Of a DNA stretch of 64,000 nucleotides, positions 1-9,028 are shown piece by piece. Every line of letters starts with the position of its first letter. Positions within the stretch are counted from its first letter, which is position 1. The notes under the pieces are model-generated. The model had not been told where the DNA came from, made no database searches, and saw nothing but the letters and a program-made list of their open reading frames with translations. The DNA is from Parvularcula sp. (GTDB lineage Bacteria > Pseudomonadota > Alphaproteobacteria > Caulobacterales > Parvularculaceae), in contig PAIP01000034.1 in the NCBI GenBank assembly GCA_002704915.1, forward strand, positions 379,827-443,826, read 5' to 3'. Both the position numbers and the translations under genes were made by a program.

Positions 1-372
1 CCGAGGAGGGCGGAGCGGTGGCGGCGCTTGCCGTTGACCAGCACCAGCGTGTGGTCGGGCGACAGATTGCGCAGTCGCGCCGGGCGCACAAAGATCAGAC
101 CGTCATTCAAGGGAAGGCGCTGAACGTTGAAAGACGGCGTCAATTGCGCCAGCGAATCCATGATTTCATCGGACGCGGTCAGATTGAGCGCCTCGTCGGA
201 AATGACGTCGACCGGCGCGAGGCTGTCGAACGCCGTGCGCCCTTCGACGCGGGTGCCGGTAACGATGACTGTGTCCGCTTCGGCGGCGGCTTCCGTTTGC
301 GTTTGCGCATAGGCTTGCGCGCCTGCGCCGATCATAAGCGCAAGCGTGCTGACTGACAGTTTCTTAAACATA
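1..372 (-). CDS. TonB-dependent receptor, N-terminal part (cut by window edge)
   Basis: Reading the minus strand from an ATG at 372 gives 124 residues that run off the left edge. They start with a signal peptide (MFKKLSVSTLALMIGAGAQA, then YAQ), followed by a TonB-box-like stretch DTVIVTGTR and the start of a plug domain with LAPVDVIS and the typical LVLVNGKRRHRS near the edge. Outer-membrane receptors of this family take up iron chelates, vitamins or oligosaccharides using TonB energy. The beta-barrel and hence the substrate class are outside the window. The start has only a weak ribosome site (GGTTGGGG). It is transcribed away from its neighbour, and the substrate cannot be inferred from what is visible. 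Confidence 0.88.
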
Positions 373-696
373 CCCCAACCTTTTTTTGAGAGGGATTCTA
401 TCCCCGGCGGCGATAAAGCAGATTGGGATGACGCTTTTGTTTTAGAATTGTGAGAGTTTGGTGATGAGTGAACGAAGGGGCTGAAAAATGCACGGGCGCA
501 CAACAACTGAATGCCGCCTTACGGATTGGGCGTTTGCCGCTTTCGAAGCTACTTTAGATTGCGCAACGAATGCGCGTTGAAGATTAGAAATCAAACGCCT
601 TGCAAAACAAAAAGGCCGGGCTGAACCCGGCCTTTTCTTTCCCCCGAAAGCGCCCCCACAAGGCGCACCCCAGACTTTCCCTTTCGGGAAAACTCT
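373..696. other. Intergenic stretch holding one terminator
   Basis: This 324-bp gap separates the start of the receptor gene from the end of the VPLPA-CTERM gene, both on the minus strand. Apart from the hairpin terminator near 602-640 I see no gene, RNA or clear repeat. The part nearest the receptor should hold its promoter, but I could not pick a convincing -35/-10 pair. Confidence 0.5.
602..640 (-). terminator. Rho-independent terminator after the VPLPA-CTERM gene
   Basis: A perfect 9-bp stem AAGGCCGGG/CCCGGCCTT with a 5-nt loop occupies 612-634. Read on the minus strand it is followed by TTTGTTTTG, a U-rich tail. It lies about 60 bp beyond the stop codon of the upstream gene. The plus-strand side also has a short T-rich run, so weak bidirectional action is possible. 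Confidence 0.8.
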
Positions 697-1389
697 TTAC
701 GCGGCTTCTGTTGCGCGTTTTTGCCGGCGGCTCGCAAAGCCGAGACCGGCGAGGCCTGAGAACAGAAGCGGCAGCGCGCCCGGCACCGGCACACTCGATG
801 TGAGGAGGTCCTGCGTGCGCACGGCGGCGAAGACATCGACGGATGTCGACAGGAAATCGCCGGAAATGATCAAGGCCCAGAGCGCATTGGCTTCGGCGAG
901 CACATCTGTCGTGAAGAGTTTGAAATCGCCCGCAGCAAGATCGAAGCTGTCGGCGCCGTCTTCGGTGATTTCCCAAACGATAGACTGTGCGGCGGCGGCC
1001 GTGTTGGCGTTTTTGAAAACGTAATCCGTTGTCATCAGCGAGCCGTAAAGAACGCCAAGCGCATTCATGTCGTCGCCGGAGGCGAAATAATCGCCGCCGG
1101 AAACGCGCTCATGATCGCGCGGCAGGGAGAGATATTCGGAAAGCTGAAGACAGAAAGTGTAAAAATCGACCCAGCCGTCGCCTTCGTCATATTGCAGGGA
1201 GAAGACGCCCGCCTGAACGTTGCGGTTCGCGCCCTCATACTGGATCGAGATCGAGCGGTTGAAGCCTGTCGCAAAGACCGAGCCGCCATTGTCCGGATTG
1301 TCGCGGATCGGGATGGTCGCGGCCTCGGCCAGGCCAGGCGCGGCGATGCTGAGGGCGAGGGCGGCGAAAATTGTCTTGATGCGGGACAC
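697..1389 (-). CDS. VPLPA-CTERM sorting domain protein (exosortase substrate)
   Basis: The 230-residue product begins with a signal peptide (cleavage likely after AEA near residue 23) and ends with a textbook exosortase sorting tail at residues 200-230: VPVPGALPLL, a hydrophobic helix with GLAGLG, then the basic cluster SRRQKR. This tail is the VPLPA variant of PEP-CTERM, known to accompany exosortase D, which is encoded at 11871-13496. The middle is a non-enzymatic-looking extracellular domain rich in Asp, Gly and aromatic residues; I recognise no family. The start is GTG, supported by AGGAG seven bases upstream. It is likely exported, cleaved at the tail by exosortase and released or anchored with the extracellular polysaccharide. 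Confidence 0.85.
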   Translation of the reverse strand: MSRIKTIFAALALSIAAPGLAEAATIPIRDNPDNGGSVFATGFNRSISIQYEGANRNVQAGVFSLQYDEGDGWVDFYTFCLQLSEYLSLPRDHERVSGGDYFASGDDMNALGVLYGSLMTTDYVFKNANTAAAAQSIVWEITEDGADSFDLAAGDFKLFTTDVLAEANALWALIISGDFLSTSVDVFAAVRTQDLLTSSVPVPGALPLLFSGLAGLGFASRRQKRATEAA

Positions 1390-1522
1390 GTGAAGGCTCC
1401 TGATGGGGTTGGCTGATGCTTCTTGCCTGAGCCTTTCAAGTTCGGGGCCGGTCCGGCGGGGGCCGTTTGACCGGGCTGCGGCGAAGGGCTAAGCCGTCGC
1501 TTTTTCAGCCGATGGATTATCC

Positions 1523-2851
1523 ATGACCGTCAAAGTCCGTTTCGCGCCGTCCCCCACCGGGAAACTCCATGTGGGCAATGTGCGCGCCGCCTTGTGGAAC
1601 TGGCTTTTCGCCCGCAAATCCGGCGGGACCTTCGTGCTGCGGATCGACGACACCGATCTGGAGCGGTCCACCAAGGCGTTTGAAGACGGCATTCGCGCGG
1701 ACCTCGCCTGGCTCGGTCTCGATTACGACGAAACCTTCAGCCAGTCGGCGCGCTTCGCCCAATATGATGCGGCGCGCGACAAGCTGATTGCCGAAGACCT
1801 TCTCTATCCCTGTTACGAGACGGCGGAAGAACTCGACCGCAAGCGCAAGATCCAGCGCGCCCGCGGCTTGCCGCCGGTCTATGACCGCGCAGCGCTGGCG
1901 CTGACCGACGCGCAGAAAGCCGAATATGAGGCGGAGGGCCGCAAACCCCATTGGCGGTTCAAGCTCTCGCAAAGCCCCGTGAAATGGAACGATCTTATCC
2001 GCGGCGAGACAACGGTGGACACCGCGAGCGTTTCCGACCCTGTGCTCATCCGCGAAGACGGCATGTATCTCTATACGCTGCCGAGCTGCGTCGACGACAT
2101 CGATTCAAAGATCACGCATGTCATGCGCGGCGAAGACCATGTCACCAATACGGGCGTGCAGATCGAGATCATTAAGGCGCTGGGCGGCGAACCGCCGGCC
2201 TTTGCGCACCACTCGCTGCTGGTGGGCGCCGACGGGCAGGGACTTTCAAAACGTCTCGGCTCGCTTTCCATCGAAGCAATGCGCGAGGATGGGCTGGAAC
2301 CCGCCGCGATTACGAGCTTGCTGGCGAAACTCGGCACCGCCGACCCGGTCTTGCCGCAGACCGATCTGATGGCGCTTGCCGAAAGCTTCGACTTCGACCG
2401 GGTCGGCCGCGCCCCGGCGCGTTTCGATATGGCCGAACTCGATGCGCTGAATGCGAAAATCCTTCACGAAACGCCCTATGAAAAAGTCGCCGACCGCCTG
2501 CGGCCGCTCGGCGTCGGTGAAGCCTTGTGGGAAGCGGTGAAAGGCAACATCACGCGGCTGAAAGACGCCGCGGAATGGGTTGGGGTCGTCGATGGGGAAG
2601 TCGATCCGGTGATCGAAAACGCCGACTTCGCCAGCGCCGCGTCGGAACTCGTTCCCGATGTGCTGGATCAAAATAGCTGGGAGGCTTTCACAAACGCCGT
2701 GAAGGAAAAGACAGGCGCCAAAGGCAGGAACCTCTTCATGCCGCTGCGTCTCGCCCTGACCGGCCGTCAGCGTGGGCCGGAAATGGCGGCGATCTTTCCG
2801 TTGATCGGGTCGAAGAAAGCGCGCGCTCGCCTGTTGGGCAAACGCGCTTGA
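1523..2851 (+). CDS. gltX: Glutamyl-tRNA synthetase
   Basis: A 442-residue class I aminoacyl-tRNA synthetase that charges tRNA-Glu (or, in species with two copies, possibly tRNA-Gln for later amidation). The HIGH signature is PTGKLHVGNVR near residue 11 and the KMSKS-type loop is GLSKRLG near 238. The GluRS-specific RIDDTD follows the first motif. It is shorter than the roughly 470 residues of the main bacterial enzyme, resembling the second GluRS many alphaproteobacteria carry, so a companion gltX elsewhere is likely. It is transcribed divergently from the VPLPA-CTERM gene and converges on the LOG gene with only three bases between stops. Confidence 0.95.
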   Translation: MTVKVRFAPSPTGKLHVGNVRAALWNWLFARKSGGTFVLRIDDTDLERSTKAFEDGIRADLAWLGLDYDETFSQSARFAQYDAARDKLIAEDLLYPCYETAEELDRKRKIQRARGLPPVYDRAALALTDAQKAEYEAEGRKPHWRFKLSQSPVKWNDLIRGETTVDTASVSDPVLIREDGMYLYTLPSCVDDIDSKITHVMRGEDHVTNTGVQIEIIKALGGEPPAFAHHSLLVGADGQGLSKRLGSLSIEAMREDGLEPAAITSLLAKLGTADPVLPQTDLMALAESFDFDRVGRAPARFDMAELDALNAKILHETPYEKVADRLRPLGVGEALWEAVKGNITRLKDAAEWVGVVDGEVDPVIENADFASAASELVPDVLDQNSWEAFTNAVKEKTGAKGRNLFMPLRLALTGRQRGPEMAAIFPLIGSKKARARLLGKRA

Positions 2852-2854
2852 TGC

Positions 2855-3409
2855 TCAGGCGCGTTCGCGAACAGCGCTTCTTTCCGCCGCTGCAAAAACC
2901 TCTTCCACGCTGTCGACGAATTTCAGATCGTTGACCAGCTCTCTATCGGCAAGCCCTTTTTCCACGAAGTGGTTGAGCAACTCTTTCAGGGGCGACCAGA
3001 AGCCGTTGATATTCAGCACAATGAGCGGTTTGCGGTGAAGGCCGAGCCGCGCCCAGGACAAAACCTCGATCAGTTCTTCGAGCGTGCCGATGCCGCCGGG
3101 CAGCGTCAGGAACGCGTCGGACTCTTCGTACATGAGCATTTTGCGTTCATGCATATTGGCGACGATCTTGTGATCGACGCCTTCAAGAACGCCCTCAAGC
3201 TCCACGAGAAAATCGGGGATGACGCCGAAAACCCGGCCGCCCGCATCGCGCGCCGCGCCCGCTGTGGCGCCCATCAGGCCGAGCTTGCCGCCTCCATAAA
3301 CGATGCGGCAGTCGCGCTTTGCGGCCTCTTGTCCGACGGCGATTGCGGCTTCTTTAAAAGCGGGATCGGCGCCGGGCCGGGACCCACAATAAACACATAA
3401 TGATTTCAT
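2855..3409 (-). CDS. LOG family protein (nucleoside 5'-monophosphate phosphoribohydrolase-like)
   Basis: A 184-residue Rossmann-fold protein of the LOG/TIGR00730 family, whose characterised members cut N6-modified AMP (cytokinin ribotides) or ordinary nucleotides into base and ribose 5-phosphate. The hallmark PGGIGTLEE, with the catalytic Arg/Glu environment, is at residues 99-107, and the N-terminus has the expected VYCGSRPGADP. I chose the ATG at 3409 because MKSLCVYCGS is the usual family start; an in-frame ATG at 3442 would add 11 unrelated residues. Neither has a strong ribosome site. The physiological substrate in bacteria is often unknown. Confidence 0.9.
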   Translation of the reverse strand: MKSLCVYCGSRPGADPAFKEAAIAVGQEAAKRDCRIVYGGGKLGLMGATAGAARDAGGRVFGVIPDFLVELEGVLEGVDHKIVANMHERKMLMYEESDAFLTLPGGIGTLEELIEVLSWARLGLHRKPLIVLNINGFWSPLKELLNHFVEKGLADRELVNDLKFVDSVEEVFAAAERSAVRERA

Positions 3410-3511
3410 GAGCTTGCACGTTTCTTTTTGTTGGGGTGGCATTGTACGCCGATTTACCTATGGGTAAAGTATCATCTAAGCTGGCGCCAAAGCGTTAAGG
3501 AGCGGTCTTTC

Positions 3512-4504
3512 ATGCGTGTGATCATCATAATCGTGTTACTGATCGTTCTGGGCTTTATCGGCTGGAAGGCCGCAGAGCGTTTCAAGATTATCGAGAGCCC
3601 CAGCGAAGAAACCGTCGAGACGACACCATCCGATGCGCAGGCGCCTGCCGAGGCCGAAGCGCCCGCGGAGCCCGCTTTGCCGAGTTTCGATATCGTGCGC
3701 GTCGATCGCACTGGCTACGCCGTGATTGCCGGGCGCGCCAAGCCGGGCTCGGAGGTGACGATTTACGCAAACGAGGCGGAGCTTGCAAAAGTTCCCGCCG
3801 AACCTGACGGCTCCTGGGTGATCGCAACGGACACGCCGCTCGACGCCGGACCCGTGGAGCTCAGTCTTTCCATGCGCACTGAGGACGGCACGGTGATCCG
3901 GTCCGAGGACACGATCGTGATCTATGTGCCCGAGCGGGAGGGCGACTTGCCGCTTGTCCTGCGCACCACGCCGGGCGGCGCGACCGAAGTGCTGCAGGAT
4001 CCGGCCGAACGGCCCGAAGGGCTGGGCCCGTTATCGCTCGACGTTATCGATTATGACGACGCGGGGGCCGTGATCTTTTCAGGTCGCGCAACGCCGGGCC
4101 GTGTGGTGGAACTTTACATCAACCGGCGTCTGATCGGCCGGGTCGCCGCCGATGATGAAGGCCGTTGGATGATCGCGCCGGAGGCGCAGATTGCGCCGGG
4201 CGTTTATGACTTGCTCGTCATTCAACTCGATGAATCCGGCCGCCCGGAATACGCCATTGAGTTGCCGTTCGAACGCGCCAGCATGGACGATATCCAATTG
4301 CGCGACGGCAAGGTAATCGTGCAGCCCGGCAACAGTCTGTGGCGCATCGCGAGGCGGGCTTATGGCCGCGGCGCCCAGTACACGATTATCTATGCGGCGA
4401 ATGCGGCGCAGATCCGCAATCCCGATCTCATCTATCCCGGCCAGATTTTCGACGTTCCCGACGCCGAGCAAGCCGAAGAGACTGAAGAAGAAGGCGCAAA
4501 CTGA
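3512..4504 (+). CDS. LysM-domain protein with two Ig-like repeats, membrane anchored
   Basis: The 330-residue product starts with one transmembrane helix (RVIIIIVLLIVLGFIGW), then an Ala/Pro/Glu-rich linker, then two similar bacterial Ig-like modules (AGRAKPGSEVTIY and SGRATPGRVVELY mark the equivalent turns), and ends with a LysM module (NSLWRIARRAYG ... IYPGQIFDVP). LysM binds peptidoglycan N-acetylglucosamine, so the protein probably spans periplasm to murein from an inner-membrane anchor. The start at 3512 has AAGGAG at 3497-3502; an upstream in-frame start would place extra residues before the anchor. This architecture is common in alphaproteobacteria but its role is not established. Confidence 0.85.
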   Translation: MRVIIIIVLLIVLGFIGWKAAERFKIIESPSEETVETTPSDAQAPAEAEAPAEPALPSFDIVRVDRTGYAVIAGRAKPGSEVTIYANEAELAKVPAEPDGSWVIATDTPLDAGPVELSLSMRTEDGTVIRSEDTIVIYVPEREGDLPLVLRTTPGGATEVLQDPAERPEGLGPLSLDVIDYDDAGAVIFSGRATPGRVVELYINRRLIGRVAADDEGRWMIAPEAQIAPGVYDLLVIQLDESGRPEYAIELPFERASMDDIQLRDGKVIVQPGNSLWRIARRAYGRGAQYTIIYAANAAQIRNPDLIYPGQIFDVPDAEQAEETEEEGAN

Positions 4505-4514
4505 GGCGTTGTCT

Positions 4515-7500
4515 CTATTCCGCGGCGCGCGGAACGTCCCGGTCTTCTGGGGTTGGCGGTGGTGACAGCGCCGGAGCTGTTCTTTTTCGGCCCAATTTCG
4601 CCTTGATCCAATCTATCGCGGCCGGCGTCCGGTTGCGCAGGATTGTCGGCGCCGCCAGCATCACCGGCGTCAGCACCAGCGTCAGCACGGTTGAAAAGGC
4701 GAGGCCGTAAACGACGGCGGAGGATAGCAGGACCCACCAGTCCGAAGTCGTGGACCCGTGGGTGACGGTTCCGGCCGCGAAATTCACATTGAGTTCGAAC
4801 ACCATGGGCAGAAGGCCGAGAATGGTTGTTGCGGTGGTCAACAAGACGGGCCGCGCGCGTTGCGCCGCCGTCCGCACGACCGCATCCTCCACGGAAAGAC
4901 CCTTTCGGCGCAGATATTGATAGGTGTCGATCAGAACGATGTTGTTGTTCACGACGATGCCGGCGAGCGCGACGATGCCTGTGCCGGTCATGATGACAGA
5001 GATATATTGTCCGGTGATCGCGATGGATAAAAGCACGCCAAAGACCGAAAGAATGACGGCGCTGAGCGTCAGCGCGGCGTGATAGAAGCTGTTGAACTCG
5101 AGCAACAGGATCATGGCGATCATGAAGAGCGCCGCGAGCATGGCGTTCTGAAAGAAGCTCGCCGCCGCTGCCGTTTCCTCGTCCGCGCCGCGCATCACCC
5201 AGGTGACGTTGGGGCCAAGCGCGCCGGATTCGAGCCATTCTTTCATATGGCTGATGGCGCGATCCTGACTGACTTCATGACCTTCAAAACGGGTGTTGCC
5301 GTTCGCTTTCACTTCGATAATGCGCGCCCCGTCGCGGCGAATGATGCGGTCGACCTGTGGCTTCGGCACGCGCGAGACGAAATTGGAGAGCGGGACGGAG
5401 CCTTGCGGCGTTTGCACGCGAACCTGATCGAGCGCGAAGATGTTGCGATTTTCTTCCGGATAGCGCACGCGGATGTCGACCTCGTCGTCGGCGTCCTGCG
5501 GACGGTATTTGTCCACCAGCAAGCCGTCCGTCACGAGCTGGAGAACTGCGCCCGCCTGCTGGACCGTAAGGCCATAACGGCCGGCCAGCGCACGGTCGAT
5601 TTCGATGTTCCAGTCGATGCCGGGCAGGGGAAGCGTGTCTTCCTGATCCATATAGGCGGGCACTTCCTGTCCATCGACCACCATGGTGGTCGTGTCGATG
5701 AATTCGCGCGTCTTTTTGGCTGCGGCGACCATCGCCTCGAAATCGGGCGATGAGATCTCCACCTGTGCGTCCTTGCCGACATCGGGGCCGGGCGCGCGCT
5801 GGCGCACTTCCACATGAACGCCCGGCACGCCCCGAACGCGATCGCGCAACTGATCAAGCACCACATAGGAATGTTCGCGCTCAGTGTAGTCTTTCAGCGT
5901 CAGGCTGATCTGGCCGATGGTCTCCACCGGCGTTTCCCGGCCGCGGGCGAGTTCCGGCCCGGTCTGAATGTAAATATGTTTGATCGCGGGATGATCCTCG
6001 ATGCGGGCGGACACATCCTGAACGATGTCGATCTTCTGCTCCGAGGAAAGGTTGCCGCGCGCCATCACCAGAACATTAGCCTGGTCGTCGTCATTGCGGA
6101 TGAAGAACTCTACTTCCGGGGCGGCGGCGATGAAAGACGAAATACAGATGAAGACGACAGCGACAGCCACCACGCCCACGAGAAGCGGGCGTTGAACCAG
6201 CTCTTTCAACAAACGGGCGTAAGCCGCAATCGGACCATCCAGCTTCGTCGGGTCGATCTCGTCGACTTCGTATTTCTTTTCCGGCGCCTCGGTTTTTCCT
6301 TTCATATGGAATTTTTTCTTCATCCAATCCGGGATTCCGAAAAGCGATCCGATAACAGGGAGAAAGACCAGCGCGACGAGAAGCGATGACGTGAGAACGA
6401 AAATCATCGTGAGCGGCAGAAATTTCATGAACTGGCCGACCATGTCCTTCCAGAAAAGGAAAGGCACGAAGGCGGCGAGCGTGGTCGCGGTGGAGGTGAT
6501 CACCGGCCAGAACATGCGCTTCGACGCTTCGAGATAGGCTTCGCGCCGCGGGGCGCCTTCCGCCATGCGCCGGTCTGCATATTCGACAATGACGATGGCG
6601 CCGTCGACCAGCATCCCGACAGCGAGGAGCAGGCCAAACATCACCATCATGTTCAGCGTGTAGCCGAAAGAGGCGAGCAGCAGGAAACCCATGAGAAACG
6701 TCGACGGGATGGCGATGCCCACCATCAGGGCCGAACGCAGTCCCAGCGCGGCGACCACGACGATCATCACGAGCAGGATCGCCGTCATAACGGAGGAAGT
6801 CAGATTTCCGAGGCTGTCCTTGACGAAAATGGACTGGTCGCTCGTGTATTCATAATGGATTGTGGCGGGCCAGCTTTTCGATTCTTCTTCAATAACGCGG
6901 CGGGCTTCCTCAATAGTTTCCACGATATTGAAATCGCTCCGCTTGGAGATCTCGACGCCAATGGCGAGATCGCCATTGAAGATCGCGTAGCCATCGCGGT
7001 CTTTGAAGGTGCGCCGGACAGAAGCGATATCGCCAATGGTCACCACATTGTCGCCGCTGACGCGCACAGGCGTCGAGGCGAGATCGGCGGCGTTGCGCAC
7101 AAGGCCCGGCGCCTTCACGGTGAAGCGCCCATCGCCGAGATCCACCGATCCTGCGGTGACGAGCTGGTTATTGGCGGTTACGGCGTTGATGACTTCGAGT
7201 TCGGTCAGGCCGTAAGACTCAAGCGTCTCCGGTTTGACGATGACTTCCAGCAGTTCCTCTCGGGCGCCGGTGAGCTTGGCTTCGAGAACGCCGGAGATGC
7301 CTTCGAGCTTGTCTTCCAGACGTTGCGCGACCTGCAAGAGTGCGCGTTCCGGCGCATTGCCGTAGATGATCGTCGTCAGGATCGGGAATTGCGTCTGGGC
7401 GTTGAATTCCTGAACGATGGGCTCCTCGGCGTCGTCAGGAAATTCGGATTTCGCGCGGTCGATCGCTTCGCGCACATCGAGAACGGCCTGATCGATATCG

Positions 7501-7799
7501 ACAGTCGCTTGGAACTCGAGAATGAACTGCGCCGCGCTGTCATAGGCGAATGCGTCAATCTGTTTTAAGCCCTCGACATTTTGAAGCTCCAGCTCCGCCG
7601 GACGCACCAGAAGACGCTCCCCGTCTTCGGGAGAGATGCCGGGCAGAGGAATGGTGACGCCCACAAACGGCGCCGGGACGTCAGGGTCGGCTTCGCGCGG
7701 AATGGTGCGGTAGGCGAGGAGACCGAAGATCACCATGACGACTAACGCCGTCATGACCACGCGCGTGCGTGAAAAGGCGGCGTCGATCAATCGGGTCAT
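4515..7799 (-). CDS. RND efflux transporter, inner-membrane permease
   Basis: This 1094-residue protein is a full-length resistance-nodulation-division permease (AcrB/MexB type), with the expected two halves of six transmembrane helices each separated by large periplasmic loops. The N-terminal LIDAAFSRTRVVMTALVVMV helix and the TM4 segment GMLVDGAIVIVEYADRR are clear. TM4 keeps one of the two adjacent Asp residues of the AcrB proton relay; the second is Gly. Its ATG overlaps the TGA of the upstream adaptor gene (ATGA at 7796-7799), so the two are translationally coupled. No outer-membrane channel gene is next to it. Substrate cannot be told from sequence. Confidence 0.93.
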   Translation of the reverse strand: MTRLIDAAFSRTRVVMTALVVMVIFGLLAYRTIPREADPDVPAPFVGVTIPLPGISPEDGERLLVRPAELELQNVEGLKQIDAFAYDSAAQFILEFQATVDIDQAVLDVREAIDRAKSEFPDDAEEPIVQEFNAQTQFPILTTIIYGNAPERALLQVAQRLEDKLEGISGVLEAKLTGAREELLEVIVKPETLESYGLTELEVINAVTANNQLVTAGSVDLGDGRFTVKAPGLVRNAADLASTPVRVSGDNVVTIGDIASVRRTFKDRDGYAIFNGDLAIGVEISKRSDFNIVETIEEARRVIEEESKSWPATIHYEYTSDQSIFVKDSLGNLTSSVMTAILLVMIVVVAALGLRSALMVGIAIPSTFLMGFLLLASFGYTLNMMVMFGLLLAVGMLVDGAIVIVEYADRRMAEGAPRREAYLEASKRMFWPVITSTATTLAAFVPFLFWKDMVGQFMKFLPLTMIFVLTSSLLVALVFLPVIGSLFGIPDWMKKKFHMKGKTEAPEKKYEVDEIDPTKLDGPIAAYARLLKELVQRPLLVGVVAVAVVFICISSFIAAAPEVEFFIRNDDDQANVLVMARGNLSSEQKIDIVQDVSARIEDHPAIKHIYIQTGPELARGRETPVETIGQISLTLKDYTEREHSYVVLDQLRDRVRGVPGVHVEVRQRAPGPDVGKDAQVEISSPDFEAMVAAAKKTREFIDTTTMVVDGQEVPAYMDQEDTLPLPGIDWNIEIDRALAGRYGLTVQQAGAVLQLVTDGLLVDKYRPQDADDEVDIRVRYPEENRNIFALDQVRVQTPQGSVPLSNFVSRVPKPQVDRIIRRDGARIIEVKANGNTRFEGHEVSQDRAISHMKEWLESGALGPNVTWVMRGADEETAAAASFFQNAMLAALFMIAMILLLEFNSFYHAALTLSAVILSVFGVLLSIAITGQYISVIMTGTGIVALAGIVVNNNIVLIDTYQYLRRKGLSVEDAVVRTAAQRARPVLLTTATTILGLLPMVFELNVNFAAGTVTHGSTTSDWWVLLSSAVVYGLAFSTVLTLVLTPVMLAAPTILRNRTPAAIDWIKAKLGRKRTAPALSPPPTPEDRDVPRAAE

Positions 7800-8866
7800 G
7801 ATCCGGCCTCGCTTGCGGGGACGGCGTTCACGGTCTGGCCGGCCGTGACATATTCCTGGCCGCTGACAATGAGCTGCAATTGGCCAGATAGCCCTGAGAC
7901 CCAGACGCCGGATGGGGTTTCCCCGATCAGGCGCACCGGTTTGAAGGCGACAACATCATCCGGACCGAGCGTGCGCAGTCCGATCTCGCCTTCATCATTG
8001 AGAACGAGGGCCGCGCGGGGAACGCGATGGGCGCTTCGCTCCTGTGCAAAGACTGTGAACTCGGCGGTGACGCCGTCGCGCAAGGCGCCCTCTTCGTTGG
8101 GAACCTCCAGCTCGATATCGAAGGTCCGCGTTGCCGGGTCGGCGCTCGACGCCACAAAGCGCACGACGCCATCTATGGTTTCGCCGGTGGCGAGGCGCGC
8201 GCGTCCCCTGTCTCCCTGGCTTACTTTTGCGACGTCGCGCTCTGAGACGGCGCCGACCACTAGAAAAGGCGAACGCTTGATCACCGTGGCGCAAGGGTCG
8301 CCTACATTTAAAAACGCGCCAACTTCTGCATGGCGCTCGTCATAGACGCCATCGAAGGGCGCCTTGATATTTGTTTTGGCGAGCTCGACTTTCGCGCGCT
8401 CCAGCGCCGCGGCGGCTTGGTCGCGCACGGCCCTGGCCGAAGCGACGGCGGTTTCGGACCGGAAGCCGTCTTCGCTCAGCTTTGCCGCGGCGTCGTAATC
8501 GAGTTTCGCTTTGGCGAATGCAGCGCGCGCTTCGGCAAGCTGCGCCTGCCTGGCGTCGACGCTCAGCCGGCACAGGACGTCGCCCTTGGAGACAAGTGAG
8601 CCAAGCTCCGCCGGCGTGTCGGCGATGACGCCGCTGGTCTCGGCGCGAACTGTCACTTTGCGCTCGGCTTTCGTGCGTCCGCGCACGACGACCTCGTCGC
8701 GCCATTCCTGAGGTTCGATCATATCCACCACCACGGTGAACTCGTCCGCGGCGACAGCTTCGGGCGCGCTTTCGGGCCCCCCGCCGAACAGGCCGCGCAC
8801 CAGAAAATAGAGGACAATCAGGGCGACGAAAATGCCGGCGAGTTTGACGGATTGAGACACATTCAT
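7796..8866 (-). CDS. RND efflux periplasmic adaptor (membrane fusion protein)
   Basis: A 356-residue membrane-fusion protein that bridges an RND permease to an outer-membrane channel. It has one N-terminal transmembrane helix (LAGIFVALIVLYFLVRGLF), a lipoyl-like half-motif (VRAETSGVI ... GSLVSKGDVLCRL), an alpha-hairpin rich in Ala/Glu/Lys (residues about 105-165), the second lipoyl half NIKAPFDGVYDE, and a beta-barrel region. I place the start at the ATG at 8866; an in-frame TTG at 8884 is possible. It lies directly upstream of, and overlaps by four bases, the permease gene. Confidence 0.92.
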   Translation of the reverse strand: MNVSQSVKLAGIFVALIVLYFLVRGLFGGGPESAPEAVAADEFTVVVDMIEPQEWRDEVVVRGRTKAERKVTVRAETSGVIADTPAELGSLVSKGDVLCRLSVDARQAQLAEARAAFAKAKLDYDAAAKLSEDGFRSETAVASARAVRDQAAAALERAKVELAKTNIKAPFDGVYDERHAEVGAFLNVGDPCATVIKRSPFLVVGAVSERDVAKVSQGDRGRARLATGETIDGVVRFVASSADPATRTFDIELEVPNEEGALRDGVTAEFTVFAQERSAHRVPRAALVLNDEGEIGLRTLGPDDVVAFKPVRLIGETPSGVWVSGLSGQLQLIVSGQEYVTAGQTVNAVPASEAGS

Positions 8867-9028
8867 AAAGCCGGCTCTGGGCAAAGATGGATAACAGTCA
8901 GTTAAAGGCCTATTCCATGAATAAATCCTTCACGGTTCACTATACTGGTGAGTTTACGGCCAGGCTTCAAGCGCGCACTGCTGTGGGCGGCTGTCTTTTC
9001 CAGCTTTTTGGAACGTCCCGAGCGCCGG

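Noticed and set aside
1390..1522. Possible sigma-54 site (CGGCCCCGAACTTGAA, minus) before the VPLPA-CTERM gene
   Set aside because: The invariant GC of the -12 element is GA, and two more positions differ.
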